A stretch of 64,000 bases of DNA from Thermogemmata fonticola (GCF_013694095.1 NZ_JACEFB010000004.1:223638-287637), one strand, 5' to 3'. Counted from the stretch's first letter, positions 38,583 to 48,798 are shown. Numbers and translations: made by a program. Notes: generated from the letters alone by a model not told the origin.

Positions 38583-41477
38583 ATGGACCCTTCTCCTGAC
38601 CGCTTTCCAAGCTCAACAAAGGGAGCTGGGGCAAGTGCGCCCCCTTCGCTCGCGGGTCTGTCCCCGGAGGGTTCAGAAGTGCCGCTTTGGCATGCCCTGA
38701 CTGCGGCGGAAGTCGCCACTTACTGGCGCACGGATGTGGAACAGGGGCTGTCGGCGGCGGAGGTGGAGCAGCGGCAGCGGCGCTATGGCCCGAATGAATG
38801 GTCGCGACGGCGTCAACGCGGACCGCTGCTGACATTCCTCTTACAGTTTCACCAACCGCTGATTTACATCTTGCTGGCAGCTACGGCGGTGACGCTCTGG
38901 CTGGACGAATATCTGGATGCGGCGGTCATTTTCGGCGTCGTGCTGGTCAATGCCATCGTGGGCTTCATCCAGGAATACCGGGCGACGCGGGCGATTGAGG
39001 CGTTGGCCCAGTCGATACCTGAGCTGGCCACCGTCGTGCGGGAAGGGCGGAAGGAGCGCGTGGCGGCCCGCACGCTGGTGCCGGGGGATGTGGTGCTGCT
39101 CCAGAGCGGCGATCGGGTGCCCGCCGACCTGCGCCTGGTGCGCGTCCGGGAACTGCGGACGGCGGAAGCCGCTTTGACCGGGGAATCCACGCCGGTCGAG
39201 AAACAGACCGAGCCGCTGCCTCCGGAAACCTTGCTGGCGGATCGGAGCAACATGGCTTTCGCCTCCTCGCTGGTCGCCTACGGCCAGGGAGTGGGGATCG
39301 TGGTGGCCACGGGGGACGGCACGGAAGTGGGGCGGATCGCCGCCGCGGTGGCCGAAGCCGAGGAGATCGCCACCCCCTTGACTCGCCGGATCGCGCATTT
39401 CAGCCGAGTGCTGCTCGTGGTGATTCTGAGCCTGGCTGCCGTCAATTTCCTGGTGGGGGTCCTGCGCGGGCTGGCAGCGGGGGAGATGTTTCTGGCCTCG
39501 GTGGCCCTGGCCGTGGCGGCCATTCCAGAAGGGCTGCCCGCCGCTGTGACCATCATGCTGGCGATTGGGGTTTCCCGCATGGCGGCCCGCCGCGCCGTCA
39601 TCCGCAAGCTGCCCGCGGTGGAAACCCTGGGGAGCACGACCGTCATCTGTTCGGACAAAACCGGCACCCTGACCCAAAACCAGATGACGGTGACCCGCTT
39701 GCTGGCCGGAGGAGAGTGCTTTGCCGTCAGCGGCGCTGGTTACGAACCGAAGGGGGAAATCCATTACCTCGGAGAGATTGGCTTGCTGGAGGAGCACAAT
39801 CAAGCGCTGGGGGCACAGCCGCTGTCCATCGAAGACTGGCACGGACGAGTGGCTTTGCTGGAATGCTTGCGTGCCGGCATGCTCTGCAATGATGCCGTCC
39901 TGGTCGAAGAGGCGGGCCGCTACGACATCCACGGAGACCCCACGGAAGGGGCGCTCATCGTCGCCGCTCGCAAAGCCGGCCTGGACCCCCATGTGCTCCA
40001 GGAGGAGCTGCCGCGCCTCGATGTGCTCCCCTTCGAATCGGAGCGGCAGTACATGGCGACGTTGCACGACACCGGTCCGGATCGGCATCGCCTCATCTAC
40101 GTCAAAGGTTCCCTGGAGCGGATTTTGGCGCAATGTCAGGACCGGTGGGATCGGTATGGCCACGTTCAGCCGCTGGGGCCGGAGGCGCGGGAGGCGATCT
40201 TGGCCCAGGCCGCCGCCTGGAGTGCGGAAGGCTTGCGCATCCTCGCCGTGGCACGCAAGCTGGCGCCGCCGGAAAAGGCCCTCCTCCAACATGAGGACGT
40301 GCAGCAGGAGCTGACCTTCCTGGGCCTGTTCGCCATGATCGATCCGCCGCGGCCCGAAGCGATCGAGGCCGTCCGCCTGGCGCAGCAAGCGGGGATCGCG
40401 GTCAAGATGATCACGGGGGATCACACCCTGACGGCCTCCGCCATCGCGGAACAACTCGGCCTCCACGGAGCGCGCGAGGCGGCGACAGGGCGGCTGCGGG
40501 CCGTCAGCGGCCTGGAATTGGCCCAAACCTCCGATGCGGACCTGCCGGCCCTGGCGGAGGAAGTAGCGGTGTTTGCCCGCACCGCGCCGGACCAAAAGCT
40601 CCGCCTCGTGCGCGCCTTGCAAAGCCGCGGCCATATCGTGGCCATGACCGGCGATGGCGTCAACGATGCCCCGGCCCTCAAACAGGCCGACATCGGCATC
40701 GCTATGGGCCTGTCGGGAACCGACGCCGCCCGCGAAGCCGCCGACATGGTCCTGACCGATGACAACTTCGCCACAATCGAAGCCGCCATCGAGGAAGGCC
40801 GCGGAGTCTTCGACAACCTGGTCAAATTCGTCGTCTGGACCCTGCCCACCAACTTCGGCGAGGGACTGGTTCTGATGGCCGCCATCCTCGTCGGTTCCTC
40901 CCTGCCGGTGCTGCCCATCCAGGTGCTCTGGATCAACATGTCCACCGCCTTGCTCCTGGGATTGATGCTGGTGTTTGAACCGAAGGAACCGAACATCATG
41001 CGCCGCCCCCCGCGCCACCCCCATGCCCCGCTGCTGAATTACCCCCTGATCATACGGACAGCTTTCGTCAGCCTGCTGATTTTGCTGGGAGCTTACGGCC
41101 TCTACGAGTGGCTGCTCCTGGTGCGGGAGGCGCCCATCGAGGTGGCCCGCGCCGCTGCCGTCAACGCCATCGTCTTCGTCGAGCTGTTCTACCTGTTCAA
41201 TTGCCGCTGCCTGACCCATTCCATGTTCTACATCGGCTGGTGGAGCAATCCGTGGGTCTGGTTCGGTGCCGCCGCGATGACCTTCTGCCAGGTCCTGCTG
41301 ACTCACCTGCCGCCCCTGAGCACCCTTTTCCACCTGGGGCCTCTCCCCGCCGACGTATGGGCGGCCATCCTGGCCTACGGACTGGTGGTCTATGGCATCA
41401 TCGAGATGGAAAAAGCTTTCGTCGGTCCTCTCCTCTTCGGTCCAGTCTGGACCCCTGTTCCACCCCATCGCCCCTGA
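38583..41477 (+). CDS. P-type cation-transporting ATPase (P2-like)
   Basis: 964 residues from the ATG giving MDPSPDRFPSSTKG, with GAGGAGAATCAGT before it. The N-terminal cation-ATPase domain is ATYWRTDVEQGLSAAEVEQR. Core motifs: LTGESTPVEKQ, AIPEGLPAAVTIMLAIGVSR (M4), the phosphorylated CSDKTGTLTQNQM (residues near 360), ITGDHTLTASAIAEQLG and MTGDGVNDAPALKQADIG. M6 reads WINMSTALLLGLMLVFEPKE rather than the NLVTDG of calcium pumps, so the ion cannot be assigned to calcium with confidence. It is divergent from the SNF2 gene. Confidence 0.92.
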   Translation: MDPSPDRFPSSTKGAGASAPPSLAGLSPEGSEVPLWHALTAAEVATYWRTDVEQGLSAAEVEQRQRRYGPNEWSRRRQRGPLLTFLLQFHQPLIYILLAATAVTLWLDEYLDAAVIFGVVLVNAIVGFIQEYRATRAIEALAQSIPELATVVREGRKERVAARTLVPGDVVLLQSGDRVPADLRLVRVRELRTAEAALTGESTPVEKQTEPLPPETLLADRSNMAFASSLVAYGQGVGIVVATGDGTEVGRIAAAVAEAEEIATPLTRRIAHFSRVLLVVILSLAAVNFLVGVLRGLAAGEMFLASVALAVAAIPEGLPAAVTIMLAIGVSRMAARRAVIRKLPAVETLGSTTVICSDKTGTLTQNQMTVTRLLAGGECFAVSGAGYEPKGEIHYLGEIGLLEEHNQALGAQPLSIEDWHGRVALLECLRAGMLCNDAVLVEEAGRYDIHGDPTEGALIVAARKAGLDPHVLQEELPRLDVLPFESERQYMATLHDTGPDRHRLIYVKGSLERILAQCQDRWDRYGHVQPLGPEAREAILAQAAAWSAEGLRILAVARKLAPPEKALLQHEDVQQELTFLGLFAMIDPPRPEAIEAVRLAQQAGIAVKMITGDHTLTASAIAEQLGLHGAREAATGRLRAVSGLELAQTSDADLPALAEEVAVFARTAPDQKLRLVRALQSRGHIVAMTGDGVNDAPALKQADIGIAMGLSGTDAAREAADMVLTDDNFATIEAAIEEGRGVFDNLVKFVVWTLPTNFGEGLVLMAAILVGSSLPVLPIQVLWINMSTALLLGLMLVFEPKEPNIMRRPPRHPHAPLLNYPLIIRTAFVSLLILLGAYGLYEWLLLVREAPIEVARAAAVNAIVFVELFYLFNCRCLTHSMFYIGWWSNPWVWFGAAAMTFCQVLLTHLPPLSTLFHLGPLPADVWAAILAYGLVVYGIIEMEKAFVGPLLFGPVWTPVPPHRP

Positions 41478-41866
41478 TTCCCGCTTGGCCTTTGGCCTCC
41501 TTCCCGCTTGGCTGACTCCATCACCCCTATGGCAGACTCCCCGCAGAGCAGTTCCTACGATAAATCTGCGAACCGTCACCAGATCACGGGCGTAAGAGGA
41601 AAAGGACGCTGGCAGGGAAGCGGAGGAACCGGGGAGCTTGCCGGAGCTGCGCAGCCTGCCGGTTCCTGGTGTGCTTCACGCTGGCAGGGGCGAGGCGGGC
41701 TGGGACCGCTGGCGTGCCGGTTCACCCAGGGGTCTAGTAAGAGGAGCCGCCAGGGGAATCAATCCACAAGCCCCCACCGGCGCCCCGACCCGGATGGCTC
41801 GAATGGCACCCCGCTCGGCCAGCCCGCGCAGAGGAGAAGCCCCCAAGACGGGGTGAGGGGAACACT
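41478..41866. other. 389-base gap between P-type ATPase and ABC operon
   Basis: TTCCCGCTTGGC occurs twice with a 23-base period (41478-41489 and 41501-41512), right after the ATPase stop. The rest is GC-rich with no supported gene. A promoter for the ABC operon is expected here but no convincing -10/-35 pair was seen. Confidence 0.55.
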
Positions 41867-42787
41867 ATGGCGGATGTCGTCGTCGAAACCCGCAGCCTGA
41901 CCAAGGTCTATCGGGACTTCTGGGGGCGGAAGAAGAAGACGGCCCTCAACGCCCTGGACCTAAAAATCTACCGGGGCGAAATTTTCGGCCTGCTCGGCCC
42001 CAACGGTTCCGGCAAAACCACGACCATCAAGCTGCTCCTGGGGCTACTCTTCCCGACGAGCGGCGATGCCTTCGTCTTCGGCGAACCGGCGGCCAAGGTA
42101 GAGAAGAACGAGCGAATCGGCTACCTGCCGGAGGAATCGTACCTGTATCGCTTCCTCAATGCCGAGGAGACGCTCGACTTCTACGGGCGGCTCTTCCATC
42201 TCGATCCGGAGGTGCGGCGTAAGCGGGCCGCGGAGCTGATCGAAATCGTCGGCTTGTCCGCCGATAAGAAGCGGATTCTCAAGGAGTATTCCAAGGGCAT
42301 GCGGCAGCGGATCGGCCTGGCGCAGGCGCTGATCAACGACCCGGAGCTGATCATTCTGGACGAGCCGACGAGCGGCCTGGACCCGATCGGCACGCGCTGG
42401 ATGAAGGACCTGATCCTAGACCTCAAGAAGAAGGGGAAGACGGTGCTGATGTGTTCGCACCGGCTCGATGATGTGCAGGACGTGTGCGACCGGATCGCCA
42501 TCCTCTACAACGGAGACCTGCAAGAGGTGGGGGAGGTGTCCCGCCTGCTGGCCGATGCCGCCCGCCTGGAAGTCCGCGCCCGTAATGTCAAGGAGACGCC
42601 CCAGTTGAAGGCGGACCTGGAGGAAGTCTTCCGCAAGCACGGCGGCACCCTCGAATCGGTCGGCCACCCAACCACCACCCTCGAAGACCTGTTCTTGCGG
42701 ATCGTCGAGGAATCCAAGGCCCGGCCCGGCCGACGCTATCTGCCGCCGGTGGAAAATGGAACTTCCGGCAACGGAAGCGGGAACTGA
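41867..42787 (+). CDS. ABC transporter ATP-binding protein
   Basis: 306 residues. Walker [20 protein letters not shown] near residue 45, signature [20 protein letters not shown] and Walker [20 protein letters not shown] are present; the D-loop and an H-loop ([19 protein letters not shown]) follow. A C-terminal extension of about 75 residues ([20 protein letters not shown]) resembles those of ABC-2/DrrA-type exporters. GAGGGGAACACT precedes the ATG. It lies 111 bases upstream of the permease and presumably forms a transporter with it. The substrate is unknown. Confidence 0.92.
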   Translation: MADVVVETRSLTKVYRDFWGRKKKTALNALDLKIYRGEIFGLLGPNGSGKTTTIKLLLGLLFPTSGDAFVFGEPAAKVEKNERIGYLPEESYLYRFLNAEETLDFYGRLFHLDPEVRRKRAAELIEIVGLSADKKRILKEYSKGMRQRIGLAQALINDPELIILDEPTSGLDPIGTRWMKDLILDLKKKGKTVLMCSHRLDDVQDVCDRIAILYNGDLQEVGEVSRLLADAARLEVRARNVKETPQLKADLEEVFRKHGGTLESVGHPTTTLEDLFLRIVEESKARPGRRYLPPVENGTSGNGSGN

Positions 42788-42898
42788 GGCGAACGCTCCC
42801 AGGCGGAAAGCGGTGCGGCTGGCTGCGGCCGGTGCGGAAGGCTCCCGGATGATACCGGGCTGCGCATTCAACCTGGGATGGAGAGGAACCTGGAGGCT

Positions 42899-45232
42899 AT
42901 GGCTGCCGTGACACTCCCCCCGCTGTGGGGCATCCTGCAACTGGACAAAGGGGAACCCTACGGCTACGCCCAGATTCCCGGCATGATCCAATCCTGGATC
43001 CAGGACGCCGGCGGTTTCGCCATTGCGGGTCTGATTCTCTATTTGCTCTACGCCCTGACGGTGCCGACGGACAAATCGCAATCGGAGCGTCTGCGCGTGC
43101 CGGTGAGCCGCTGGATGCTGTTCATGTTTGCCCTGGCCCTGATCGGCTATGCGGTGGTCGGAGCGCTGCTGGTGTTGCAATGGCGCGGCACGGTGAGCTT
43201 GTTCGGCCAGCCGATCGCCCCGCCGCCCCTGCCGGTGCCGGAACCCGGCGTCCCCTTCGTCCTGCCGCCGCCGACGGTGCACACGGACTGGCAGTCGCTG
43301 TTCCTCACCTTCGCGGGTCTATTCGCCCTGTTGGGGATCGGTGAGCCGTTCGCGCGGGACCTGCTCAAAATCCTCCGCAAAAACTTCTCGCTGGGTCTGG
43401 CGCCGCTGGTGCGCTTTGGCCGGGCGGTCCGCACCTGGAGCACCAGCCTGTTGACAACCCGCCAATCCTGGTGGCTGGCGGTGGGTTTGGGCCTGTATCT
43501 GCTGGCGGGGGCCGGTTTGTATGCCGCAGAGGCCAGCCGCCTGTTCGCCATCTGGCTGGGGTGGCTCCTGGTGGCGCTCGGTGTGCTCGTGGGAGCGCTG
43601 TTGGTGCTGCTCCTGTTTGAAGCGGAAGGACCGATCTGGGCCGTGGCCAAGCTCAGCTTCAAGGAAGCTCTCAGCAGCCAAATGCTCTGGATTTTCCTCC
43701 TGGTGCTAGCGCCCTATGCCTTCCGCAACATCTGGATGGCCAATATCAAGCCGTCGGATGAAATCCGGGCCTTGATCGACGTGACCAACATCGTGCTGGC
43801 GGTGCTGCTCCTGGTGCCCGCGGTGCTGCTGGCCTCGTTCTACGGCCTGCCCAACGACATCAAAAACCTCAACATCTACACGACGGCGTCCAAACCGATC
43901 GAACGGTTCGAGCTGGTCCTGGGGCGGTTCGTGGGGTACGTGGCCCTGATGACCCTGGTGCTGCTGGGCCTGGCGGGGGCGAACCTGGTGCTGATCGAGA
44001 ACACGAATGTGTCGGAGCGCGCCCGGCAGGAGACGTACAAGGCCCGCGTGCCGGTCCGAGGCAAGCTGGAGTTCGGTAGCCTGGAAGCGCAATACCGGCG
44101 GGAGAAGCGGGAGTTCACCGGCGAGAATGTGGGGCGGGAGTTTGACTACCGCCGCTACATCGCGGGGCATCCCTATTCGGCCCAGCGGGCGATCTGGCAC
44201 TTTGAGCGCCTGCCGGCCTCACTGGCCCGCGTGCCCGGCGATCGCGTCCCGGTGGAGTTCACCTTCGACATCTACCGCATGACCAAAGGGGAGCAGAACC
44301 GGGGGGTCAGCGTCAACTTCCGCTTCGTCACCCATCAGGCCCTGCAACGCCCGCCGCGGCCCAATGAAGGCGGCGAGTGGCACTGGCGCGACGAACAGCG
44401 GGAGCAGGAGTACCAGAAGGCGGTGGAGCAACTGCGGGCACGCGGCATCAATCCCGACGGAGCGGTGCCGGGCAGCAAAGCCTGGGAGGAAGTCAACAAA
44501 CTGGCCGAGCAATTCGGCTTCTTCGAGATTCGCGGCAAGGAAGTCTTTGACTTTACCGTCATGGGGGTGGAAATCCCGGCGGGTCTGATCCGCAATGCCC
44601 TGCAAGGGGAACCGCCCCGCATCAAAGGGAAGGACGGCCAGGAACGCCCCGCCCCCCGCCTCAGCGTCTATGTCAAATGCGAAAGCCCTGGCCAAATGCT
44701 CGGCATGGCCGAACCCGACCTCTACCTTTTGGAATACGAACAACCCTTCGCCTGGAACTATCTCAAGAGCATGGTCGGCTACTGGTGCTGGCTGTGCATT
44801 GTCATCGGGATCGCCGTGGCCTGCGGTACCTATCTGAGCAGCGTGCTCAGCCTGCTGGCGACGGCTGTCATCTTCATCTTCGGCTTCTTCCCGGAACATC
44901 TGGCGGATGTGGCCTACAACCGCAACATCGGCGGCGGACCGATCGAAAGCATGGCCCGCCTGATCCGGGCCGAGCAGCCCACCACCCCGCTGAGCGAATC
45001 GGTGGCCTCCCGTGCCGTGACGCTCTTCGACCGCTTCAGCGCTTGGGTCTTCCGCCGCATCCAGAACGTCATTCCCGATATGGAGTCGTTCAACTGGAGC
45101 CACTTCGTGGCGGAAGGATTCAATGTTAACACCGAATATCTGGTGGTGAACCTGCTGACGACATTCGGTTATCTCCTGCCGTGGGGGATATTGGCGTATT
45201 ATCTGATCAAGACCCGTGAGGTAGCCGCCTAG
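42899..45232 (+). CDS. ABC-2-type permease with large extracytoplasmic domain
   Basis: 777 residues from ATG 42899, chosen for CCTGGAGGCT just upstream; ATG 42878 would add seven residues. About eight hydrophobic segments fill the first 375 residues (FAIAGLILYLLYALTV, WMLFMFALALIGYAVVGAL, FVGYVALMTLVLLGLAGANL). A hydrophilic block of about 225 residues (about 375-600) follows, with NVGREFDYRRYIAGHPYSAQ and VPVEFTFDIYRMTKGEQNRG. Three more segments close the protein (CIVIGIAVACGTYLSSVLSL, AVIFIFGFFPE, LLPWGILAYYLIKT). The external domain may contact the anchored protein encoded next. GGGCTGCT motifs repeat three times from the stop codon on. Confidence 0.82.
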   Translation: MAAVTLPPLWGILQLDKGEPYGYAQIPGMIQSWIQDAGGFAIAGLILYLLYALTVPTDKSQSERLRVPVSRWMLFMFALALIGYAVVGALLVLQWRGTVSLFGQPIAPPPLPVPEPGVPFVLPPPTVHTDWQSLFLTFAGLFALLGIGEPFARDLLKILRKNFSLGLAPLVRFGRAVRTWSTSLLTTRQSWWLAVGLGLYLLAGAGLYAAEASRLFAIWLGWLLVALGVLVGALLVLLLFEAEGPIWAVAKLSFKEALSSQMLWIFLLVLAPYAFRNIWMANIKPSDEIRALIDVTNIVLAVLLLVPAVLLASFYGLPNDIKNLNIYTTASKPIERFELVLGRFVGYVALMTLVLLGLAGANLVLIENTNVSERARQETYKARVPVRGKLEFGSLEAQYRREKREFTGENVGREFDYRRYIAGHPYSAQRAIWHFERLPASLARVPGDRVPVEFTFDIYRMTKGEQNRGVSVNFRFVTHQALQRPPRPNEGGEWHWRDEQREQEYQKAVEQLRARGINPDGAVPGSKAWEEVNKLAEQFGFFEIRGKEVFDFTVMGVEIPAGLIRNALQGEPPRIKGKDGQERPAPRLSVYVKCESPGQMLGMAEPDLYLLEYEQPFAWNYLKSMVGYWCWLCIVIGIAVACGTYLSSVLSLLATAVIFIFGFFPEHLADVAYNRNIGGGPIESMARLIRAEQPTTPLSESVASRAVTLFDRFSAWVFRRIQNVIPDMESFNWSHFVAEGFNVNTEYLVVNLLTTFGYLLPWGILAYYLIKTREVAA

Positions 45233-45382
45233 GGCTGCTTGGGCTGCTAGGGGCTGCCGCGGGTCGCGGAGGGCCATTGGGAGCGGACGAGCCGCTGAGG
45301 GCGGCCAAACCGCGGGGGGGCGAGCCAGTCGTTGGGGCGGGCCGCAGTCCCCGCATCCCGCCCAGCGGAGGAGAGAGCAGCG

Positions 45383-47653
45383 ATGAATCCACTCCAGCAA
45401 GCCGCAGTGCGCCGCAAAATTTTTTACTTCGCCGCCATCGTGGTGCTGTTTACCCTCAGCATGGTCTGGCGCGGGGTGATCGCTGTGCCGCTGAGCGATC
45501 TGAGCCGCCCGGCGAAGCACCGCCTGCAACAGGCCGCCAACTGGCTGGCCAGCCGCACCATCCTGAACCAATCGTACCAACTGGACCTGCGGGAACTGGA
45601 GCAAGGAGAGCCGGAACTGGCGGGCGAAAGCCTGCGCCTGGCGCTGACCGGCAGCCGGGGCTTCGCTGTGGCCTATCTCTGGCACTCGGCCATCGAGGCC
45701 CAGAAACGCAACGACTTCCACAAACTGGAAACCCGCGTCCAGCAGGTAACCCGCTTGCAACCCCGCTTCATCACCCCCTGGTTGTTCCAGGGCTGGAACA
45801 TCTCTTACAACGTGTCGGTGGAGATGCACGGCAGCGGGGACATGTACTTCTACATTGCCCGCGGCATCGAGCTGCTCGCCGAAGGCGAACGGCGCAACAC
45901 CCACACGGTACGCGATCCCGTGGCGGGAGAACGCAAGCTCGGCTCGCCGGACATCCGCTTCTGGCTCGCCTTTACCTATCAGAACAAGTTCGGCGTGTCG
46001 GACCAGGTGGAAGTGCTCCGCTGCCTGTTCCAGTTGTCCTGCATTCCTCCCGGCGAGCGGAACCCGCAACTGTTCATCGATCCGCGGACGGGCGGTGTGG
46101 ACCTGGCCCGCTTCGAAGCCTTCTGCCGCAAGTACCCCCACCTGGTCCGCCGCCTGCGGGGAGAAGACCGGCGAGTCGCTGCCGCTGATGAACGCACGCG
46201 CCAGCGCGTCGAGGAAGCCCTCAAATGCCCCCGCCCTGAAGACATCATCCAATTCCTGCGCGACAACCAGGACGTGCCCAGCCGCTACAAAAACGCCAAC
46301 GACCTGCACGACCCGGACAAGCAGTTTCCCGTTCTGCCGCCGCGCTTCAGTGAAGAGTATCCCCATCCTGGTCTCATTCTCGGCGATGACTTTTCCGCCT
46401 ATCAGGCCGCCCGCGCCTGGTATGCCTACTCCTGCCTGCCGCTGCCGCCGCAGCCGGTCGATGAAGAAGGCAATCCCCTGCCCTGGCGCACGCCCACGCC
46501 GGAAGAGTACAACCAATTGCTCTACCGCGTGCCGCGCGCCCCGATGCTCATCATCTTCCGCCAGTATGATCCCCGTTGCCAAAGCTACCAGGGGGAAATG
46601 GAACAGAAAGAGGGTTGGTTCGACAACGAAGGCTGGCGGATCGATGATCCCCGCGATGATCCGAGCCTCTGGTGGTTCCCCGACGCGGATCGGCGGCCGG
46701 TGATCGTGGGCACCGAGCGGGACTGGTCTTTGGAAGCCTGGCGGAAAGCCGCCGAGATGTGGCGCAAGCACGGTTACGATTACGGTCTGGAAGTGTCGCC
46801 GGAACGCCTGGAGCGCTACCGCCGCTTGGCCGAAAAGCTGCCCCCTGGCTTGAACCTCTTCGACATTCCCCAGGACTGGCGGAACCGCCCGGAGTTCCTC
46901 GCCCGCGCCGCCCTCACTTACTACGAGCAAAACCGCGCGGTCACCAACTTCCCCTACTTCTTGGCTCAAGCCGAGGCCGAGGCCCAGCGCGAAACCATGC
47001 TCGCCCGCAAAACCCTCTGGCAAGCGGAACAGGCCCGCAAACTCGGCCGCAAGGAACAAGCCATCCGCCTCTACGAACAGGGCCTGCTCGCCTGGCGCAA
47101 CGTGCTCCTCAACAACCCCCGCTTCCACCGCTCGGAAACCTCCGAACGCACAGAAGAGGAGACCTACGAATATGAGCTGTCCTACCTGCGCCTGATCGTG
47201 GCGGATGATGAACGGGTGCGGGAAAAGGCCAATCAGGTGGTCGCGCCGGCGCGGGCCATCGTGCCGTTCCTCAGCCTGCCGTTCCCGCAAACCCACCGCC
47301 AGTCCCAGCTCAACGCCAATGAGACGGTGGAACGTTTGCGCCCGCTGGTGCCCTTCCTGCCGCCGCCGTATCCTCATGCTGCCAGCGACGACCCGCCGGC
47401 TTCCACCCCGCAGTGGCGCTCCGAAGCCCGCGAAGAGATCAAATGGTACGTCGCCGAGAACTTCTTCTCCCCCTTCGCCGGGCCGATCGATCCGAATGAT
47501 CCGGCCAAGACGCCGTGGGTCCGGGACAGCATCAAAGAGTCCGTGCGGGTCAACTTTGGCATCCAGCGCGCCCGCAATCGAGGAACAGCCAGCGCTCCTT
47601 CGAGCGGAGAAAATCCCGCCCCGGCTGTGTCCGCTTCCGGCAGCAATCCGTAG
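45383..47653 (+). CDS. Membrane-anchored 756-residue protein of the ABC operon, hypothetical
   Basis: Start chosen at the ATG giving MNPLQQAAVRRK, preceded by GGAGGAGAGAGCAGCG. One N-terminal transmembrane helix (IFYFAAIVVLFTLSMVWRGV) is followed by a long soluble part. Helical, TPR-like sequence comes first (LAGESLRLALTGSRGFAVAY, ETRVQQVTRLQPRFITPWLF), then a Pro/Tyr/Trp-rich middle (SEEYPHPGLILGDDFSAYQA, DDPSLWWFPDADRRPVIVG) and another helical part (LARKTLWQAEQARKLGRKEQ). No enzyme motif is recognised. It follows the permease by 150 bases on the same strand and probably serves the same system, as an envelope-facing partner or scaffold. Confidence 0.78.
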   Translation: MNPLQQAAVRRKIFYFAAIVVLFTLSMVWRGVIAVPLSDLSRPAKHRLQQAANWLASRTILNQSYQLDLRELEQGEPELAGESLRLALTGSRGFAVAYLWHSAIEAQKRNDFHKLETRVQQVTRLQPRFITPWLFQGWNISYNVSVEMHGSGDMYFYIARGIELLAEGERRNTHTVRDPVAGERKLGSPDIRFWLAFTYQNKFGVSDQVEVLRCLFQLSCIPPGERNPQLFIDPRTGGVDLARFEAFCRKYPHLVRRLRGEDRRVAAADERTRQRVEEALKCPRPEDIIQFLRDNQDVPSRYKNANDLHDPDKQFPVLPPRFSEEYPHPGLILGDDFSAYQAARAWYAYSCLPLPPQPVDEEGNPLPWRTPTPEEYNQLLYRVPRAPMLIIFRQYDPRCQSYQGEMEQKEGWFDNEGWRIDDPRDDPSLWWFPDADRRPVIVGTERDWSLEAWRKAAEMWRKHGYDYGLEVSPERLERYRRLAEKLPPGLNLFDIPQDWRNRPEFLARAALTYYEQNRAVTNFPYFLAQAEAEAQRETMLARKTLWQAEQARKLGRKEQAIRLYEQGLLAWRNVLLNNPRFHRSETSERTEEETYEYELSYLRLIVADDERVREKANQVVAPARAIVPFLSLPFPQTHRQSQLNANETVERLRPLVPFLPPPYPHAASDDPPASTPQWRSEAREEIKWYVAENFFSPFAGPIDPNDPAKTPWVRDSIKESVRVNFGIQRARNRGTASAPSSGENPAPAVSASGSNP

Positions 47654-47900
47654 GGAATTCCCTTAAGGTGGAGGCCAGCGAAAGCGAAGCGGCAGACCGC
47701 GGGTCCCCGGCCTGTCTCCTGGTCCGGCCTCCCCAGGTTCGGTCCGTAGCGCAGGAGGCAGCGGAAAAAGCGGGACGGCGCGAACAGGAAACCCGACCCA
47801 AGGCCCAAGCGGCGAATGCCCCGCGGAAGGAATAAAACCAGAGCGGAGGGAACGGGGACAAAGCCTAGCCCTTCGCGCGGCAGTAGAGGAGAGCAATTCC

Positions 47901-48659
47901 ATGGAGCGCGTAGCTCTGGCTGTGCTGGCCCATCCCGACGATGCGGAGTTTCTCTGTGCGGGTTCCCTCATTCGGCTCCGCCGGGAGCAGGGCTGGACCA
48001 TTCACATTGCTAGCATGACGCCGGGGGATTGCGGCTCGGTGGAACATCCGCCGGAGGAGATCGCCCGGATTCGCCGGGGGGAAGCCCAAGCGGCGGCCGC
48101 CCGCATCGGCGCCACCTACCATTGCCTGGAAGAGCGGGACCTCCGCGTGATCTACAACGAAAATGTCCTGGAAAAGGTGGTGCGCCTGCTCAACGCCGTC
48201 CGCCCGCAGATCGTGTTCACCCACAGTCCGGATGACTATCATCTCGACCATGAGCAGACGAGCCGGATTGTGCGGGCCGCCACCTTTGCCGCTCCGGTGC
48301 CGAACTTCCTGTACGGCCGGCACATTCATCCGCCGCTGGAGCATATCCCGCACCTGTACTACTGCGATCCGCTGGAAGGGAAGGACGTATTTGGCCAGCC
48401 GATCCGGCCCGCGTTCTGGGTGGATATTTCAGCGGTGATCGAGGAGAAAGCCGCCATGCTGGCCTGCCACGAAAGCCAGCGGGCCTGGCTGCGCAAGCAC
48501 CACGGCGTGGACAACCTCGTCGAGTCGATGAAAAACTGGGCGGCGACGCAGGGGCACGCTGCCGGACTGCCTTACGCCGAAGGCTTCCGCCAACACCTCG
48601 GCCACAGCTATCCCCAAAACAATCTGCTCGCGGAGTTGCTCCGGCCTGTACGGAGTTGA
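47901..48659 (+). CDS. PIG-L family deacetylase
   Basis: 252 residues. The zinc-binding motif AHPDDAEFLCAGSLIRLRR is at residues 10-28, and the second signature is THSPDDYHLDHEQTSRIVRA. The C-terminal region has VEHPPEEIARIRRGEAQAAA (middle) and PYAEGFRQHL (late). This family removes N-acetyl groups from GlcNAc-containing substrates such as GlcNAc-PI, GlcNAc-malate in bacillithiol synthesis, or lincomycin intermediates; the substrate here is open. GAGGAGAGCAATTCC precedes the ATG. It is 247 bases after the anchored protein and could be the last gene of the operon. Confidence 0.9.
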   Translation: MERVALAVLAHPDDAEFLCAGSLIRLRREQGWTIHIASMTPGDCGSVEHPPEEIARIRRGEAQAAAARIGATYHCLEERDLRVIYNENVLEKVVRLLNAVRPQIVFTHSPDDYHLDHEQTSRIVRAATFAAPVPNFLYGRHIHPPLEHIPHLYYCDPLEGKDVFGQPIRPAFWVDISAVIEEKAAMLACHESQRAWLRKHHGVDNLVESMKNWAATQGHAAGLPYAEGFRQHLGHSYPQNNLLAELLRPVRS

Positions 48660-48730
48660 AAGACAGCAAACCTCCCCCCAGCATCCCCAAACCAAGCTGC
48701 TCCGGCCTGGATGGGAGTTGAAGGACGGCG
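48633..48730. repeat. Imperfect duplication of the PIG-L gene 3' end
   Basis: GTTGCTCCGGCCTGTACGGA at the gene end (near 48634) is echoed near 48697 by GCTGCTCCGGCCTGGATGGG, followed in both by AGTTGAARGAC. The original covers the stop codon; the second copy is noncoding. Confidence 0.6.
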
Positions 48731-48798
48731 GTTTCCCTGGTGGGAGGTATCTCCGCGTTCCGCTTCCCCCCGCTTCCGTTCTGCCGTCTGGATGGGGT

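Noticed and set aside
38841-41579. Long antisense open frame (over 900 codons) opposite the P-type ATPase
   Set aside because: Composition is dominated by His, Gln, Gly and Asp as expected from the complement of GC-rich codons, with no family motif. The sense strand has a full set of ATPase motifs.
44219-47377. Antisense open frame of more than 1000 codons across the permease and anchored protein
   Set aside because: It spans two sense genes and an intergenic gap, has no recognisable motif, and shows shadow composition.
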